Positions 50,376-60,354 of a DNA stretch of 64,000 nt are shown here, piece by piece. Position numbers and translations under genes: made by a program. How positions within the stretch are numbered: the stretch's first letter is position 1; every line of letters starts with the position of its first letter. The stretch is taken from NCBI GenBank assembly GCA_030651695.1, contig JAUSCD010000005.1, forward strand, positions 186,915 through 250,914. The letters are read 5' to 3'. The notes under the pieces were generated by a model that was not told the origin of the DNA, made no database searches, and saw nothing but the letters and a program-made list of their open reading frames with translations. The DNA comes from Pseudohongiella sp. GTDB taxonomy: Bacteria; Pseudomonadota; Gammaproteobacteria; Pseudomonadales; Pseudohongiellaceae.

Positions 50376-51449
50376 ATGGATATGATCAAACTGAATCCAG
50401 AAACCCTCAAAAAAATACGTCGATTTAAACAGATCAGGCGCGGCTACTACAGTCTATTGTTTCTCGCTGTACTGACTTTCCTGTTCCTGATAGGTGAGCT
50501 GTTGATAAACAGCCGCGCGCTGGTTGTGAAATATGAAGGCGAGTTCTACTTTCCGACATACGGCGCATTCCATCCCGGGACAGATTTTGGTCTGCCGTAC
50601 AACTACGAAACGAACTACCGTGAGTTGAAACAGAAATTTGTCGACGATGGCAGCAATAATTGGGTGTTGCTCGCGCCAGTCCCCTACAGTGCTTATGAAA
50701 ACCACTCCACAATTGGGATCTACCGTCCGGAGCCGCCCAATGCCGCGAGCCGGCATTTCCTGGGTACAGACACAACCAGTCGCGACATTCTGGCACGACT
50801 TTTCTATGGCACAAGAACGGCCTTACTGTTTTCTGTGGCATTTCTGATCTGTGTGTATGCTATTGGCGTGGCAATTGGCGCTGCCATGGGTTATCTCGGC
50901 GGTTGGTTCGATCTTTTTCTGCAGCGCGTGATTGAAATCTGGAGCAACATTCCCTTTTTGTACATGGTCATCATCATTTTTTCTGTGATACCAGCAACTT
51001 TCTCGATCCCCACCCGAGTGAGTATTCTATTGATAGTTATGGTCGCGTTTTCCTGGACATCAATGACCTACTACATGAGAACCGAGACCTACAAGCAGAA
51101 AACGAGAGACTATGTCGCTTCTGCCCGCCTGATTGGCGCGTCGGATTTCAGAATTGTGTTTAAACATATTCTGCCCAATGTGCTGGCAACTCTGGTGACA
51201 TTCATGCCATTCACGATTGTGGCCGCCATTACTGCAATTACAGCGTTAGACTTTCTTGGTTTCGGGTTGCCACCACCCACACCGAGTCTGGGGGAGTTAC
51301 TGAAGCAAGGCACTGATACATTGAGAACAGCGCCATGGATTGTGACATCTGCATTTGTCACGTTGGTTGTTTTGCTCACATTGGTGACCTTTGTTGGTGA
51401 GGCCATCCGGGAGTCATTCGATCCCAAAAAATTTACGGTTTACAAATAA
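50376..51449 (+). CDS. yejE: peptide ABC importer permease, YejE-like
   Basis: 357 residues. The first cytoplasmic segment and helix (KIRRFKQIRRGYYSLLFLAVLTFLFLIGELLI) lead to a periplasmic stretch with LVVKYEGEFYFPTYG and NNWVLLAPVPYSAYENHS, strongly YejE-like. The core continues HFLGTDTTSRDILARLFYGTRTALLF, the EAA loop RDYVASARLIGASDFRIVFKHILPN, and AIRESFDPKKF. Together with YejB-like it forms the channel. The binding protein gene begins 21 bases later, with GGAG before its ATG. Confidence 0.9.
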   Translation: MDMIKLNPETLKKIRRFKQIRRGYYSLLFLAVLTFLFLIGELLINSRALVVKYEGEFYFPTYGAFHPGTDFGLPYNYETNYRELKQKFVDDGSNNWVLLAPVPYSAYENHSTIGIYRPEPPNAASRHFLGTDTTSRDILARLFYGTRTALLFSVAFLICVYAIGVAIGAAMGYLGGWFDLFLQRVIEIWSNIPFLYMVIIIFSVIPATFSIPTRVSILLIVMVAFSWTSMTYYMRTETYKQKTRDYVASARLIGASDFRIVFKHILPNVLATLVTFMPFTIVAAITAITALDFLGFGLPPPTPSLGELLKQGTDTLRTAPWIVTSAFVTLVVLLTLVTFVGEAIRESFDPKKFTVYK

Positions 51450-51470
51450 TCTGTCTGAAGGAGTCGTGTC

Positions 51471-53420
51471 ATGAGGAAGTTGTTCAACTCCGTATGGGTG
51501 TTGGTATTTGCGGGAGTATTGGCCGCCTGTTCCGATTCAGGCAGCGGTACTGAAGTTCGGGATAATAGTGAAGAAGTTGCGGCGTTTTATACTGCCAACC
51601 CGGAAAAGTTTTCGTTCAGAACATTGGCTGACATACCCGCCGATCTTGTCTGGGAAAACGGAATGGAGCAGCCGGATATTGGTTCGCCGGACGCAAAAAA
51701 AGGCGGAACCATGTTTGACTATATGCCCGACTTTCCGCGAACCCTCAGAACAGTAGGGCCGGATTCGGGCAATGCATTCAGACGTTTTATATATGACAAC
51801 GTAACACTGGGACTTGCGGGTGAGCACCCGAATACTTTTGAGTACTATCCGGAGCTGGCAACTGAGTGGGCGATTTCTCCGGAGACGCGCACAGTTTATG
51901 CGAGGATCCATCCTGACGCTAAATGGTCAGATGGAGAAGCCATCACGGTTGATGACTATTTTTTCACCTTCTATTTCAACATGTCCGAGCACATAGTTGA
52001 TCCCTGGTACAACAATTTTTACGAAACCCGCTTCACAAACATTACCAAGTATGACGACCACACTCTATCCATTACGATGGCGGCGGCCAAACCCGATATG
52101 GCGTCCTATGCGCTGGGTTTAAGGCCAACTCCACAGCATTTCTACCGCGAATTCGGTGATGACTTCATCGATCGGTACCAGTGGCAGTTTCCTCCGACAA
52201 CAGGACCTTACGTCATCAATGACGGAGATTTGGTAATGGGGCGTTCTATTGCATTTACCCGCAATGACGGCTGGTGGGCCAGAGACAACAAGTTCCTGCG
52301 TTACCGTTTTAATCCGGATCGTATTCAGCTTAGTGTGATACGTGATCCCAATAACCAGATTGAAGCATTTCGCCGAGGAGATACTGACCAGATTATAGTG
52401 AACACCATGGAGGTCTGGTACGACCAGTTACCAGACTCTTCCGCGGAAGTCGCCAATGGTTATATCCACAAGTCGCAGTTTCATAATCGTCGCCCGCGCT
52501 CAAGCTGGGGACTTTGGATCAATTCAGCGCAGCCCGTGCTTGAGGACGTTAACGTCCGGTTGGGCATCCAGCATGCAAGCAATTGGGATCTGGTAATTGA
52601 GCGTTACTTCCGCGGCGACTACACACGGCTTAATACATCAAGGGATGGCTTCGGTGAGTTCTCCCATCCGACAATTACGGCAAGACAGTATGATATCGAT
52701 CTGGCCATGGAGTATTTTGCCTGGGCAGGGTTCGAGCGTCGTGGAGCCGATGGCATTTTGGTCAATGCGGGCGGACAAAGGTTGGCCTTCACACTGACAA
52801 CCCCTTATGAGCGATTCCGTGACTTATTGCCTATTCTGCGTGAGGAAGCCCTTAAAGCCGGGCTGGAACTGAGGCTGGAGGTTCTGGACTTCACCACTGG
52901 CATCAAGAAGCTGGATGAGAAGCAGCACGATATTGGTTTCGTGTCTTATGGCGTCGGCGCGGAAATGTACCCGCGTTTCTGGGAGTACTACCACTCATCA
53001 AATGCGTTTGACAACGCTTTCCTGGAAGACGGCAGCGTAAACCCGGCACGCCAGACAGAAAGCAACACAAATAATCTGGAAAGCATCGCGATTTACGAAA
53101 TGGACCAGATGATTGAGCAATTTGATGCGTCATCTGATGCTGAGGAAATGAAAGCGCTTTCTCATCGACTGATACAGATGCACCACGACTATGCTTCATT
53201 TGTACCGGGTTACGCGCAAGACTTCTTCCGTGTGGCGCACTGGCGTTGGGTGCGTTACCCGGCAGACTTTAACGTAGCGCGCGCGGATGGCACTAACTTT
53301 GACTATTTTGTCTACTGGATAGATGAAGCGATGAGACAGGAAACACTCGCAGCGCGTCGTTCGGGCCAAACCTTCGAGCCGCAGATTCGTGTCTACAACC
53401 AGTACCGCGAGCTGCAATGA
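51471..53420 (+). CDS. yejA: peptide-binding lipoprotein, YejA-like
   Basis: 649 residues. Lipobox VLAACSD with Cys20 makes this a lipoprotein. SBP family 5 follows: PDAKKGGTMFDYMPDFPRTLRTVGPD, YDNVTLGLAGEHPNTFEYYPELATEW, WSDGEAITVDDYFFTFYFN, LRPTPQHFYREFGDDFIDRY and WQFPPTTGPYVI are close to YejA. YejA-type proteins bind peptides, including peptide-nucleotide antibiotics such as microcin C in E. coli. Its stop overlaps the next ATPase start (ATGA). Confidence 0.92.
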   Translation: MRKLFNSVWVLVFAGVLAACSDSGSGTEVRDNSEEVAAFYTANPEKFSFRTLADIPADLVWENGMEQPDIGSPDAKKGGTMFDYMPDFPRTLRTVGPDSGNAFRRFIYDNVTLGLAGEHPNTFEYYPELATEWAISPETRTVYARIHPDAKWSDGEAITVDDYFFTFYFNMSEHIVDPWYNNFYETRFTNITKYDDHTLSITMAAAKPDMASYALGLRPTPQHFYREFGDDFIDRYQWQFPPTTGPYVINDGDLVMGRSIAFTRNDGWWARDNKFLRYRFNPDRIQLSVIRDPNNQIEAFRRGDTDQIIVNTMEVWYDQLPDSSAEVANGYIHKSQFHNRRPRSSWGLWINSAQPVLEDVNVRLGIQHASNWDLVIERYFRGDYTRLNTSRDGFGEFSHPTITARQYDIDLAMEYFAWAGFERRGADGILVNAGGQRLAFTLTTPYERFRDLLPILREEALKAGLELRLEVLDFTTGIKKLDEKQHDIGFVSYGVGAEMYPRFWEYYHSSNAFDNAFLEDGSVNPARQTESNTNNLESIAIYEMDQMIEQFDASSDAEEMKALSHRLIQMHHDYASFVPGYAQDFFRVAHWRWVRYPADFNVARADGTNFDYFVYWIDEAMRQETLAARRSGQTFEPQIRVYNQYRELQ

Positions 53421-54448
53421 CGCCAATGACTTCAACAGCAAGGCCGATCCTGCAGCTCAACAATCTGATTACCGAGTTCGACACTGACGAGGGCCGCGTC
53501 CGCGCGGTCGATGGCGTGTCATTTTCAGTCAATGCCGGCGAGACACTGGGCATCGTCGGCGAATCAGGTTGCGGTAAAAGTGTCACAGCGCAATCCATTA
53601 TGCGATTGTTGCCGCAACCTATGGGGCAAATTGTTGGTGGTGAGATTCTGTTTGATGGGCAGGATCTGGTCAGTCTGCCGCTGGAACAGATGCGCAGGAT
53701 CCGAGGTGCCAAAATTGGTATGGTGTTTCAGGAGCCAATGACGGCGTTAAATCCGGTTCATACCATTGGCCGCCAACTCGCCGAAGTATTACTGCTGCAT
53801 AAAAAAATCACCAGAAACGAAGCGCTGCGCCAGTCGGTCGACATGCTGGACAAAGTCGGTATTCCGTCACCGGACATTCGTGTTGGAGAATATCCTCATC
53901 AGTTATCCGGCGGCATGCGTCAACGCGTCGTGATCGCTATGGCGCTGGCGTGTGAGCCAAAGCTGTTGATAGCCGACGAACCCACAACAGCGCTCGATGT
54001 CACCATTCAGGCGCAGATCCTGGAGCTGATTTCCGATCTGCAGCGCGACATGGGTATGGCGGTAATACTGATTACTCACGATCTCGGTGTTATTGCGGAA
54101 ACATCAAAAAATGTCGTTGTGATGTATGCCGGTAAAGTTGCGGAGCAGGGCACGGTTTATGAAGTATTTGATAATCCGTCGCATCCTTACACGCAGGGTT
54201 TGCTGGCATCGATTCCACGACTGGATACACCACCAAAAGCAAAACTTGCGATCATTCCCGGCATGGTGCCAGGTCTGCTTGATTTGCCGGTGGGTTGTCG
54301 TTTTGAAAATCGCTGCGCGCATCGCCGTGATACCTGTCTGGCTGCGCCACCCCCCATTGAGCATATCAGCGACACTCACAGGCTGTCCTGTTATCGCTGG
54401 CGGGAGATCGCTCCGGTGCGACTAAACACGGGAGGTTCTGCCACATGA
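53417..54448 (+). CDS. peptide ABC importer ATPase, OppD/DppD-like
   Basis: 343 residues. Walker [51 protein letters not shown] and LITHDLGVI. The C-terminal extension has [15 protein letters not shown] and cysteines ([15 protein letters not shown]). E. coli has a single fused YejF; here the two halves are separate genes, which is the ancestral-looking layout. Overlaps of four bases join it to the binding protein and the next ATPase. Confidence 0.95.
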   Translation: MTPMTSTARPILQLNNLITEFDTDEGRVRAVDGVSFSVNAGETLGIVGESGCGKSVTAQSIMRLLPQPMGQIVGGEILFDGQDLVSLPLEQMRRIRGAKIGMVFQEPMTALNPVHTIGRQLAEVLLLHKKITRNEALRQSVDMLDKVGIPSPDIRVGEYPHQLSGGMRQRVVIAMALACEPKLLIADEPTTALDVTIQAQILELISDLQRDMGMAVILITHDLGVIAETSKNVVVMYAGKVAEQGTVYEVFDNPSHPYTQGLLASIPRLDTPPKAKLAIIPGMVPGLLDLPVGCRFENRCAHRRDTCLAAPPPIEHISDTHRLSCYRWREIAPVRLNTGGSAT

Positions 54449-55443
54449 GCAGTTCAGGAAATCTGCTCGAAGTACGTGATCTGAAAATGCATTTCCCTGT
54501 GCGGGAGGGCATTTTTATGCGTGCCTCCAAATTCAACAAAGCCGTTGATGGTGTCAGCTTCAGCATCGCACCGGGCGAAACTCTGGGTCTGGTCGGAGAA
54601 TCGGGTTGTGGCAAGTCAACACTGGGTCGGTGTATCACAAGATTATATAAACCAACTTCCGGGCAGATTCTGTTTCAGGATCAGGATATCAGCACGATTT
54701 CACCCAGAGCATTGAAACCGGTGCGGCGGGAGATCCAGATGATTTTTCAGGATCCGATGGAGTCGCTGAATTCACGGCACACCGTAGGCGAAATTCTGGT
54801 CGAGCCTCTGGTGGTGCAAGGGATAGGTAACTCCGCTTCGCGTCATAAAAGGGTGGCAGAGTTACTGGATCTGGTGGGACTGCCGGCGCGCTCTGTAACG
54901 CGATACCCATTCGAGTTCTCTGGCGGCCAGCGCCAGCGGATTGGTATTGCGCGCTCAATTGCACTGAATCCCAAACTGATAGTTTGCGACGAACCGGTGT
55001 CTGCACTGGATGTATCTATCCAGAGCCAGATTCTCAATTTGCTGATAGATCTGCAGCAGGAACTGAAGTTGTCATACCTTTTTATTGCGCACGATCTTGC
55101 CGTGGTGAAACACATCTCCGACCGGATTGCCATTATGTATCTGGGCAAAATTGTGGAAACCGGGCCGGGCGAGAGCATTTACAGGGACCCGCAGCATCCG
55201 TACACAAAGTCGCTGATTTCGGCGATTCCGGTCCCTGATCCTCACCATCGCAGAGGCAGAGTGGTATTAAGAGGAGATGTGCCGTCGCCTATCAACCCAC
55301 CATCCGGGTGCAGTTTTCACACCCGCTGCCCTTACGCCACCGGGATCTGCAGCCAGCAGACCCCTGTGCTGATGAACCATCCAGGCAGTCACAAAGAGGT
55401 CATGGCCGCATGTCACCATATTGGTGCGCCTGCACCACTTTGA
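54445..55443 (+). CDS. peptide ABC importer ATPase, OppF/DppF-like
   Basis: 332 residues. Walker [52 protein letters not shown] and FIAHDLAVV are intact, with the C-terminal [16 protein letters not shown] and [15 protein letters not shown]. It closes the second importer. A weak hairpin lies ten bases after its stop. Confidence 0.95.
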   Translation: MSSSGNLLEVRDLKMHFPVREGIFMRASKFNKAVDGVSFSIAPGETLGLVGESGCGKSTLGRCITRLYKPTSGQILFQDQDISTISPRALKPVRREIQMIFQDPMESLNSRHTVGEILVEPLVVQGIGNSASRHKRVAELLDLVGLPARSVTRYPFEFSGGQRQRIGIARSIALNPKLIVCDEPVSALDVSIQSQILNLLIDLQQELKLSYLFIAHDLAVVKHISDRIAIMYLGKIVETGPGESIYRDPQHPYTKSLISAIPVPDPHHRRGRVVLRGDVPSPINPPSGCSFHTRCPYATGICSQQTPVLMNHPGSHKEVMAACHHIGAPAPL

Positions 55444-55453
55444 ATGCGCTGAA

Positions 55454-55474
55454 ACGCCCGTTCTATGCGGGTGT
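55454..55474 (+). terminator. weak hairpin after the second peptide importer
   Basis: ACGCCCG-TTCTATG-CGGGTGT (one G-T pair). There is no T-tract. A second small hairpin, TGGC-GATT-GCCA, follows at once. Confidence 0.3.
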
Positions 55475-55581
55475 TGGCGATTGCCACAGGCACAAATAGT
55501 TTAATTTACTGACCCCGAGACGGGTTGTTTTCGCCCTGCTATCTGTTTTAAGATGTGGCTCCCCAATGAGGAAGAATAATT

Positions 55582-56331
55582 ATGAAGTCCCTGTATTACA
55601 TTTCACGGTCCCTGGTTCGCAGCCCTCTGGCACGCCGACCTCTGGCCGCAGCGGCGGTAGTCTTGACCGCGCTGAGCTCCACCTTGAGCACACAAACTTT
55701 TGCACAAACAGATTCACTGCAGGAGCAGTTTCAACAAGCCAACACGGCACTTGAAGCCCTGACTTTGACCAATACACAGCTTCGTGAGCGCATAGCGCGT
55801 CAGGAACAGTTGATCATCGAGATGGCAGCATCTATCGAGCACGCTGCTTTGCTGGCTGATGACGAAAATTCTCCGTTGAACGGCCTGATCGACCGGATGA
55901 TGTCCGATATCGAGCAATTTGTTGAGTCGGACCTGCCGTTTGAGCTTGAAGCCCGTCGTCGCCAGGTAGAACGCATCCGGGGTTTGATTGACAACCCGGC
56001 AGCCCCGATCAGTCAGAAGCTGGCTATGCTGATCAGCCTGTATCAGGCAGAGGGTGCTTACGGCCGTTCGCTGGAAACTTACACTCAGACCATGGAAGTG
56101 AATGGTGTTGAGCAGGAAGTTACCCTGACGCGTATTGGCCGCATCATGCTGGCTTACCAGACCGCAGACCGAACTACGACTGCAGTGTGGGATAAAGAGA
56201 CTGATCAATGGGTAGAGCTGAGTGCTGGTGAATACCGTACCTCGCTGACACGCGCCATGAATGTTGCCAACGGCAGCCTCAATGCAGAGTTGATAAATAT
56301 ACCCATCTCTGCGCCGGTTGCGGCGCAGTAA
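55582..56331 (+). CDS. DUF3450 family exported protein
   Basis: 249 residues. A long signal sequence (LAAAAVVLTALSSTLSTQTFAQ) is followed by a coiled coil (LQEQFQQANTALEALTLTNTQLRERIARQEQLI), then NGLIDRMMSDIEQFVESDLPFELEARR, KLAMLISLYQAEGAYGRSLETY and RIGRIMLAYQTAD, the DUF3450 signature. Members usually lie beside exbB/exbD/tonB genes in dedicated TonB systems; here no such gene follows, so this is an orphan copy. GAGGAAG precedes the ATG. Its partners may lie elsewhere; the two TonB receptors here give a reason to look. Confidence 0.88.
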   Translation: MKSLYYISRSLVRSPLARRPLAAAAVVLTALSSTLSTQTFAQTDSLQEQFQQANTALEALTLTNTQLRERIARQEQLIIEMAASIEHAALLADDENSPLNGLIDRMMSDIEQFVESDLPFELEARRRQVERIRGLIDNPAAPISQKLAMLISLYQAEGAYGRSLETYTQTMEVNGVEQEVTLTRIGRIMLAYQTADRTTTAVWDKETDQWVELSAGEYRTSLTRAMNVANGSLNAELINIPISAPVAAQ

Positions 56332-56352
56332 CGCAACGCTGGTAATTGGCTG

Positions 56353-59067
56353 ATGGCCGATACCAGAGCTGCTGATTCATCTGTTACAAATCCTCATGCA
56401 AATGACGCCGATGCTGTACTACAACAGCTCGGCGTTACTCCTTCCGGCTTATCAACTGAGCAGGCCGCGGCTCGCCTTCAACAATATGGCCTGAACCGTT
56501 TGCCGGAAGCTCCCAGGCCTGGCCTTCCCAGGCGTTTCCTTGCGCAATTCAATAATGTGCTGATTATGGTGTTGCTTGGCGCAGCAGCCATTACCGGCTT
56601 GCTTGGCCATTGGCTGGACATGGCCGTGATTCTGGCTGTTGTGATGGTTAACACCGTATTAGGCCTGGTGCAGGAGGGTAAGGCCGAAAAAGCCATGGCA
56701 GCCATCCGTGACATGCTGGCTCCGTCGGCAACCGTGCTACGCGATGCTCAGCGCGTGACGATCGATGCAGGGCAACTGGTCCCCGGAGATATAGTCCAAT
56801 TGGAGCCAGGCGATAAGGTGCCGGCTGATCTTCGTTTGCTTCAGGTCAATACCCTGACAATTCAGGAGGCGGTGCTGACCGGCGAGTCGCTGGCCGTAGA
56901 AAAAAGGACGGCCCCTGTGGCAGTGGACTCAACGGTGGGCGACCGCATTTGTATGGCATTTAGCGGCACGCTGGTTTCAACCGGGCAGGGCGTCGGTGTT
57001 GTAGTGGGAACCGGCGCTGCGACTGAACTTGGTCGTATCAGTCACTTGCTCAGTGGCATGGAGCAGCTGGTTACTCCGCTGCTCCGGCAGATCGCCCTGC
57101 TGTCCAAGTGGTTGACGGGCTTTATTCTGCTGGCAGCGCTGCTGATTCTGGCCTGGGGCTACTTCGTTCAGCAGATGCCATTTGCCGAGCTCTTTGTAGT
57201 GGTGGTGGGCCTGTCGGTGGCCTCTATTCCGGAAGGATTGCCCGCCGTGCTCACCGTGACACTGGCAATTGGTGTGCAGGCAATGGCACGTCGTCATGCG
57301 ATTGTGCGCAAGCTGCCGGCGATTGAGACCCTGGGTTCGATTTCAGTGATCTGTAGCGACAAAACCGGCACTCTGACGCGCAACGAAATGATGGTCGCCA
57401 CCGTCGCTTGCGGCGACATTGTTCTGACGGTCAGCGGAGACGGTTACGCCCCGGCTGGCGATTTCCGGAACGGGCAGGCGCTATTTGATCCGCTGCAGCA
57501 CGCTGTGACTGAGCTGTTATGTCGCGCATCCCTGCTTTGCAACGACGCCGAGCTCAAGCAGGAGGAAGGGCACTGGCAGGTTCTGGGTGATCCTATGGAA
57601 GGTGCACTGCTCAGCCTTGCCGCCAAGGCGGGGTTGGCAGACACTAAAAACTGGCCCAGGCTGGATGCGCTGCCTTTTGATGCCCGTCACCGGTATATGG
57701 CCAGCCTGCATGAGGACGGACATCAGGGCAGCCATGGGCGGGTGATTTTTATAAAAGGTGCACCTGAAGCCGTGATATCTAGATGCGCATTGCAGATGGA
57801 TTTACAAGGCAACACCGCTGACGTAGATGAGCAGTTCTGGCACCAGAGGATTGATGAAATTGCAGCCGGCGGCCAGCGCGTACTTGGTTTCGCCTTTAAA
57901 CGGGTAAGCTCAGAGCATGCCCGGGTCAGCCATCAGGATGTTGATGGCGATCTGATCTTATTAGGGCTGACGGGGCTTATCGACCCGCCCCGGCCAGAAG
58001 CGATCACTGCAGTTGCCGAGTGTTATCAGGCCGGCATTCAGGTGAAGATGATCACCGGTGACCACGCAGGTACTGCCGCCGCGATCGGGAAGCAGTTGGG
58101 TCTCAGGCAAACGCAACGGGTACTGACCGGTGCCGAAATTGAACAAATGGGGGATGAGGCGCTGGCCGCGGCGGTGACCGACGTCGATATCTTTGCGCGC
58201 ACCAGCCCGGAACATAAACTTCGGTTGGTCAGGGCGCTACAGGCTAAGGGGCTTGTGGTGGCCATGACCGGAGATGGTGTAAACGATGCTCCGGCACTCA
58301 AGCGCGCAGATGTTGGTATTGCTATGGGGCGCAAAGGCAGCGAGGCGGCGAAAGAGGCCGCACAACTGGTATTGGCTGATGACAACTTTGCGTCGATTGT
58401 TGCTGCAGTCAGCGCAGGGCGCACTGTGTATGACAATCTTCGTAAGGTTATCAGCTTTTTGCTACCCATCAATGGTGGAGAGTCGCTAAGTCTGGTTATA
58501 GCGATTTTGTTCGCGCTGACACTTCCCATCACAGCAGCACAGATTTTATGGGTCAATATGGTCAGTTCCGTAGCGCTTGCATTGGCACTGGCGTTTGAGC
58601 CGCCCGAGTCCGGTGTCATGCGCCGCCCGCCCAGAAAAGCGGGTGATTCAATTCTATCTGGCGAGATAGTCTGGCGAATTTTGCTGGTCTCAGTATTATT
58701 CACTGCCGGCGTCTTTGGCCAGTTTGTATTGGCTCAGTATCAAGGTGCTTCGCTTGAGGTCGCGCGCACAATGGCGGTGAACACACTGGTAGCAATGGAG
58801 GTGTTTTACCTGTTTAGTGTGCGCTACAGCTATGGCAGTTCCATTACTTTTAAAGGCGTGCTGGGGACTCCGGCGGTGCTGTATTCAATTACAGCCGTTG
58901 CTGTTTTTCAGCTGGTATTTACCTACACACCATGGATGTCAGCGGCATTTGGTTCGCGGCCCCTGAACCCGTGGCAAATACTCCAGATCACTGGTTTTGG
59001 CGTGGCGGTGCTGCTGGTGATAGAGCTGGACAAGTGGCTGCGCAGGCGCTTCTCAGCGCCCGTATAA
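56353..59067 (+). CDS. P-type cation-transporting ATPase, CtpF/Ca2+-ATPase-like
   Basis: 904 residues. It has the N-terminal cation ATPase domain (GLSTEQAAARLQQYGLNRLPE), actuator TGES, TM4 motif SIPEGLPAVLTVTLA, phosphorylation site DKTGTLT (Asp336), nucleotide domain KGAPEAVI, hinge GDGVNDAPALKRADVGIAMG, and a C-terminal transporter domain. It is type P2-like. In TM6 the usual N-x-x-T-D ion site reads VNMVSSVALALALAFEP, without the Asp, like mycobacterial CtpF. Calcium is the likely ion but sodium or others are possible. No regulator lies adjacent. It starts 21 bases after the DUF3450 stop and converges with rimK. Confidence 0.9.
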   Translation: MADTRAADSSVTNPHANDADAVLQQLGVTPSGLSTEQAAARLQQYGLNRLPEAPRPGLPRRFLAQFNNVLIMVLLGAAAITGLLGHWLDMAVILAVVMVNTVLGLVQEGKAEKAMAAIRDMLAPSATVLRDAQRVTIDAGQLVPGDIVQLEPGDKVPADLRLLQVNTLTIQEAVLTGESLAVEKRTAPVAVDSTVGDRICMAFSGTLVSTGQGVGVVVGTGAATELGRISHLLSGMEQLVTPLLRQIALLSKWLTGFILLAALLILAWGYFVQQMPFAELFVVVVGLSVASIPEGLPAVLTVTLAIGVQAMARRHAIVRKLPAIETLGSISVICSDKTGTLTRNEMMVATVACGDIVLTVSGDGYAPAGDFRNGQALFDPLQHAVTELLCRASLLCNDAELKQEEGHWQVLGDPMEGALLSLAAKAGLADTKNWPRLDALPFDARHRYMASLHEDGHQGSHGRVIFIKGAPEAVISRCALQMDLQGNTADVDEQFWHQRIDEIAAGGQRVLGFAFKRVSSEHARVSHQDVDGDLILLGLTGLIDPPRPEAITAVAECYQAGIQVKMITGDHAGTAAAIGKQLGLRQTQRVLTGAEIEQMGDEALAAAVTDVDIFARTSPEHKLRLVRALQAKGLVVAMTGDGVNDAPALKRADVGIAMGRKGSEAAKEAAQLVLADDNFASIVAAVSAGRTVYDNLRKVISFLLPINGGESLSLVIAILFALTLPITAAQILWVNMVSSVALALALAFEPPESGVMRRPPRKAGDSILSGEIVWRILLVSVLFTAGVFGQFVLAQYQGASLEVARTMAVNTLVAMEVFYLFSVRYSYGSSITFKGVLGTPAVLYSITAVAVFQLVFTYTPWMSAAFGSRPLNPWQILQITGFGVAVLLVIELDKWLRRRFSAPV

Positions 59068-59075
59068 AGAACGGG

Positions 59076-59990
59076 TCAACCCTTGCCACGCAGCTTGTTG
59101 GGCCCGCGCAACGAGTCTTTCTCGATGTATTCAATAATGGCTCCGGCGATATCCATGCCAGTGGCTTTTTCTATGCCCTCCAGACCGGGAGAAGAGTTTA
59201 CCTCCAGTACCAACGGGCCGTGGTTGGACCGTATGATATCCACCCCGGCAACGTCCAGCCCCATCACCTGGGCTGCCTTGGTCGCCAGTTTGCGCTCATC
59301 AGGGCGCAGTCTGACCACTTGCGCAGAGCCTCCACGATGCAGATTCGAACGGTATTCTCCGGGCATGGCGGTGCGCTGCATGGCTGCCACAACTTTGTCA
59401 CCAACTACAAAACAACGGATATCGGTGCCTGATGCTTCTTTGATAAATTCCTGCACCAGAAAATCCGCTTCAAGACCCCTGAAGGCGTTGATCAGGCTTT
59501 CAGCTGCCTTACGGGTTTCAGCCAGCACCACGCCGTTGCCCTGAGTGCTGCGCAGCACTTTGACCAACAGCGGCGCACCGCCAACCGAGTTGATCAGATC
59601 AGTGGTGGCATTGGCCGAGTGCGCATAACTGGTTATTGGCTGGCCGATGCCACGACGGGCCAGCAACTGGTGTGCGCGCAGTTTGTCGCGGGAGCGGGTT
59701 ATGGCTATGGATTCATTGACCGAGTAAGTACCACCTACCTCAAACTGACGCAGTACGGCGCTGCCATACATGGTCACGCTGGCTCCAATGCGTGGAATAA
59801 CCGCGTCGAATTCCAGCGCCTCCGGATCGCCGATGCCTTTGTAAAAGACTGTCGGGTTGTTGGCTGTGATGTTCATGTAACATTTCAGAACGTCAATGAC
59901 CCTTGCCTCATGCCCGCGCTCTTTAGCAGCCTCAACCAGACGACGCGTTGAGTACAGTTTGCCGTTGCGGGATAACACACCGATTTTCAT
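59076..59990 (-). CDS. rimK: ribosomal protein S6-L-glutamate ligase
   Basis: 304 residues, canonical RimK. It adds glutamate residues to the C-terminus of S6, using [43 protein letters not shown], the glycine loop [43 protein letters not shown] and [21 protein letters not shown] are intact. The separate RimB-RimK fusion at 2980-4413 differs at several of these points. The gene stands alone, converging with the P-type ATPase, with a long leader region upstream. Confidence 0.94.
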   Translation of the reverse strand: MKIGVLSRNGKLYSTRRLVEAAKERGHEARVIDVLKCYMNITANNPTVFYKGIGDPEALEFDAVIPRIGASVTMYGSAVLRQFEVGGTYSVNESIAITRSRDKLRAHQLLARRGIGQPITSYAHSANATTDLINSVGGAPLLVKVLRSTQGNGVVLAETRKAAESLINAFRGLEADFLVQEFIKEASGTDIRCFVVGDKVVAAMQRTAMPGEYRSNLHRGGSAQVVRLRPDERKLATKAAQVMGLDVAGVDIIRSNHGPLVLEVNSSPGLEGIEKATGMDIAGAIIEYIEKDSLRGPNKLRGKG

Positions 59991-60354
59991 GGGTCGAGTC
60001 CTTGAGGGAAGGCTGGGCCTGGGTTTGAGTCCGGGTTAAGACTGGTTTTAAGTCAGAGTAAGAATTTGAGTCCGGGAAGTCTGGCATGGGCATGCAGGGT
60101 GTCCCGAAAAGGGCGCTACGTTACCACAAATTTTGCCGGAAACAAGGCACCCCGTTTCATTCTGCTGCGCCCGCATAGCCACCTGTATTTCTGTCGCCGG
60201 ATAACTGATCCTGAGCCATCATACCCCTTTTTTCATGACAGTGAATCCATCGGCACACACATGCCGGAAGGCCCCATACTTGTTGCCGGAATGCTTGCAT
60301 GAGAACATCGCAGCGATAAGCAGGCTTGCACGGTCACAAGTACGGAGTTCATTG
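59991..60354. other. divergent intergenic region, rimK // glycosyltransferase
   Basis: 364 bases with no supported gene. A 12-base direct repeat TTTGAGTCCGGG occurs at 60024-60035 and 60065-60076 (41 bases apart), about 35-75 bases upstream of rimK. An open frame of 78 codons in this region has no ribosome site or family likeness. Confidence 0.5.
60024..60076. repeat. 12-base direct repeat pair upstream of rimK
   Basis: Two identical copies of TTTGAGTCCGGG, 41 bases apart (about four helical turns). A possible regulator site or a chance duplication; a degenerate third GAGTCC lies at about 59996-60001. Confidence 0.45.

Noticed and set aside
60066..60302. 78-codon frame between rimK and the glycosyltransferase
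   Set aside because: No ribosome site, no hydrophobic or domain pattern, and overlap with repeat-containing leader sequence.
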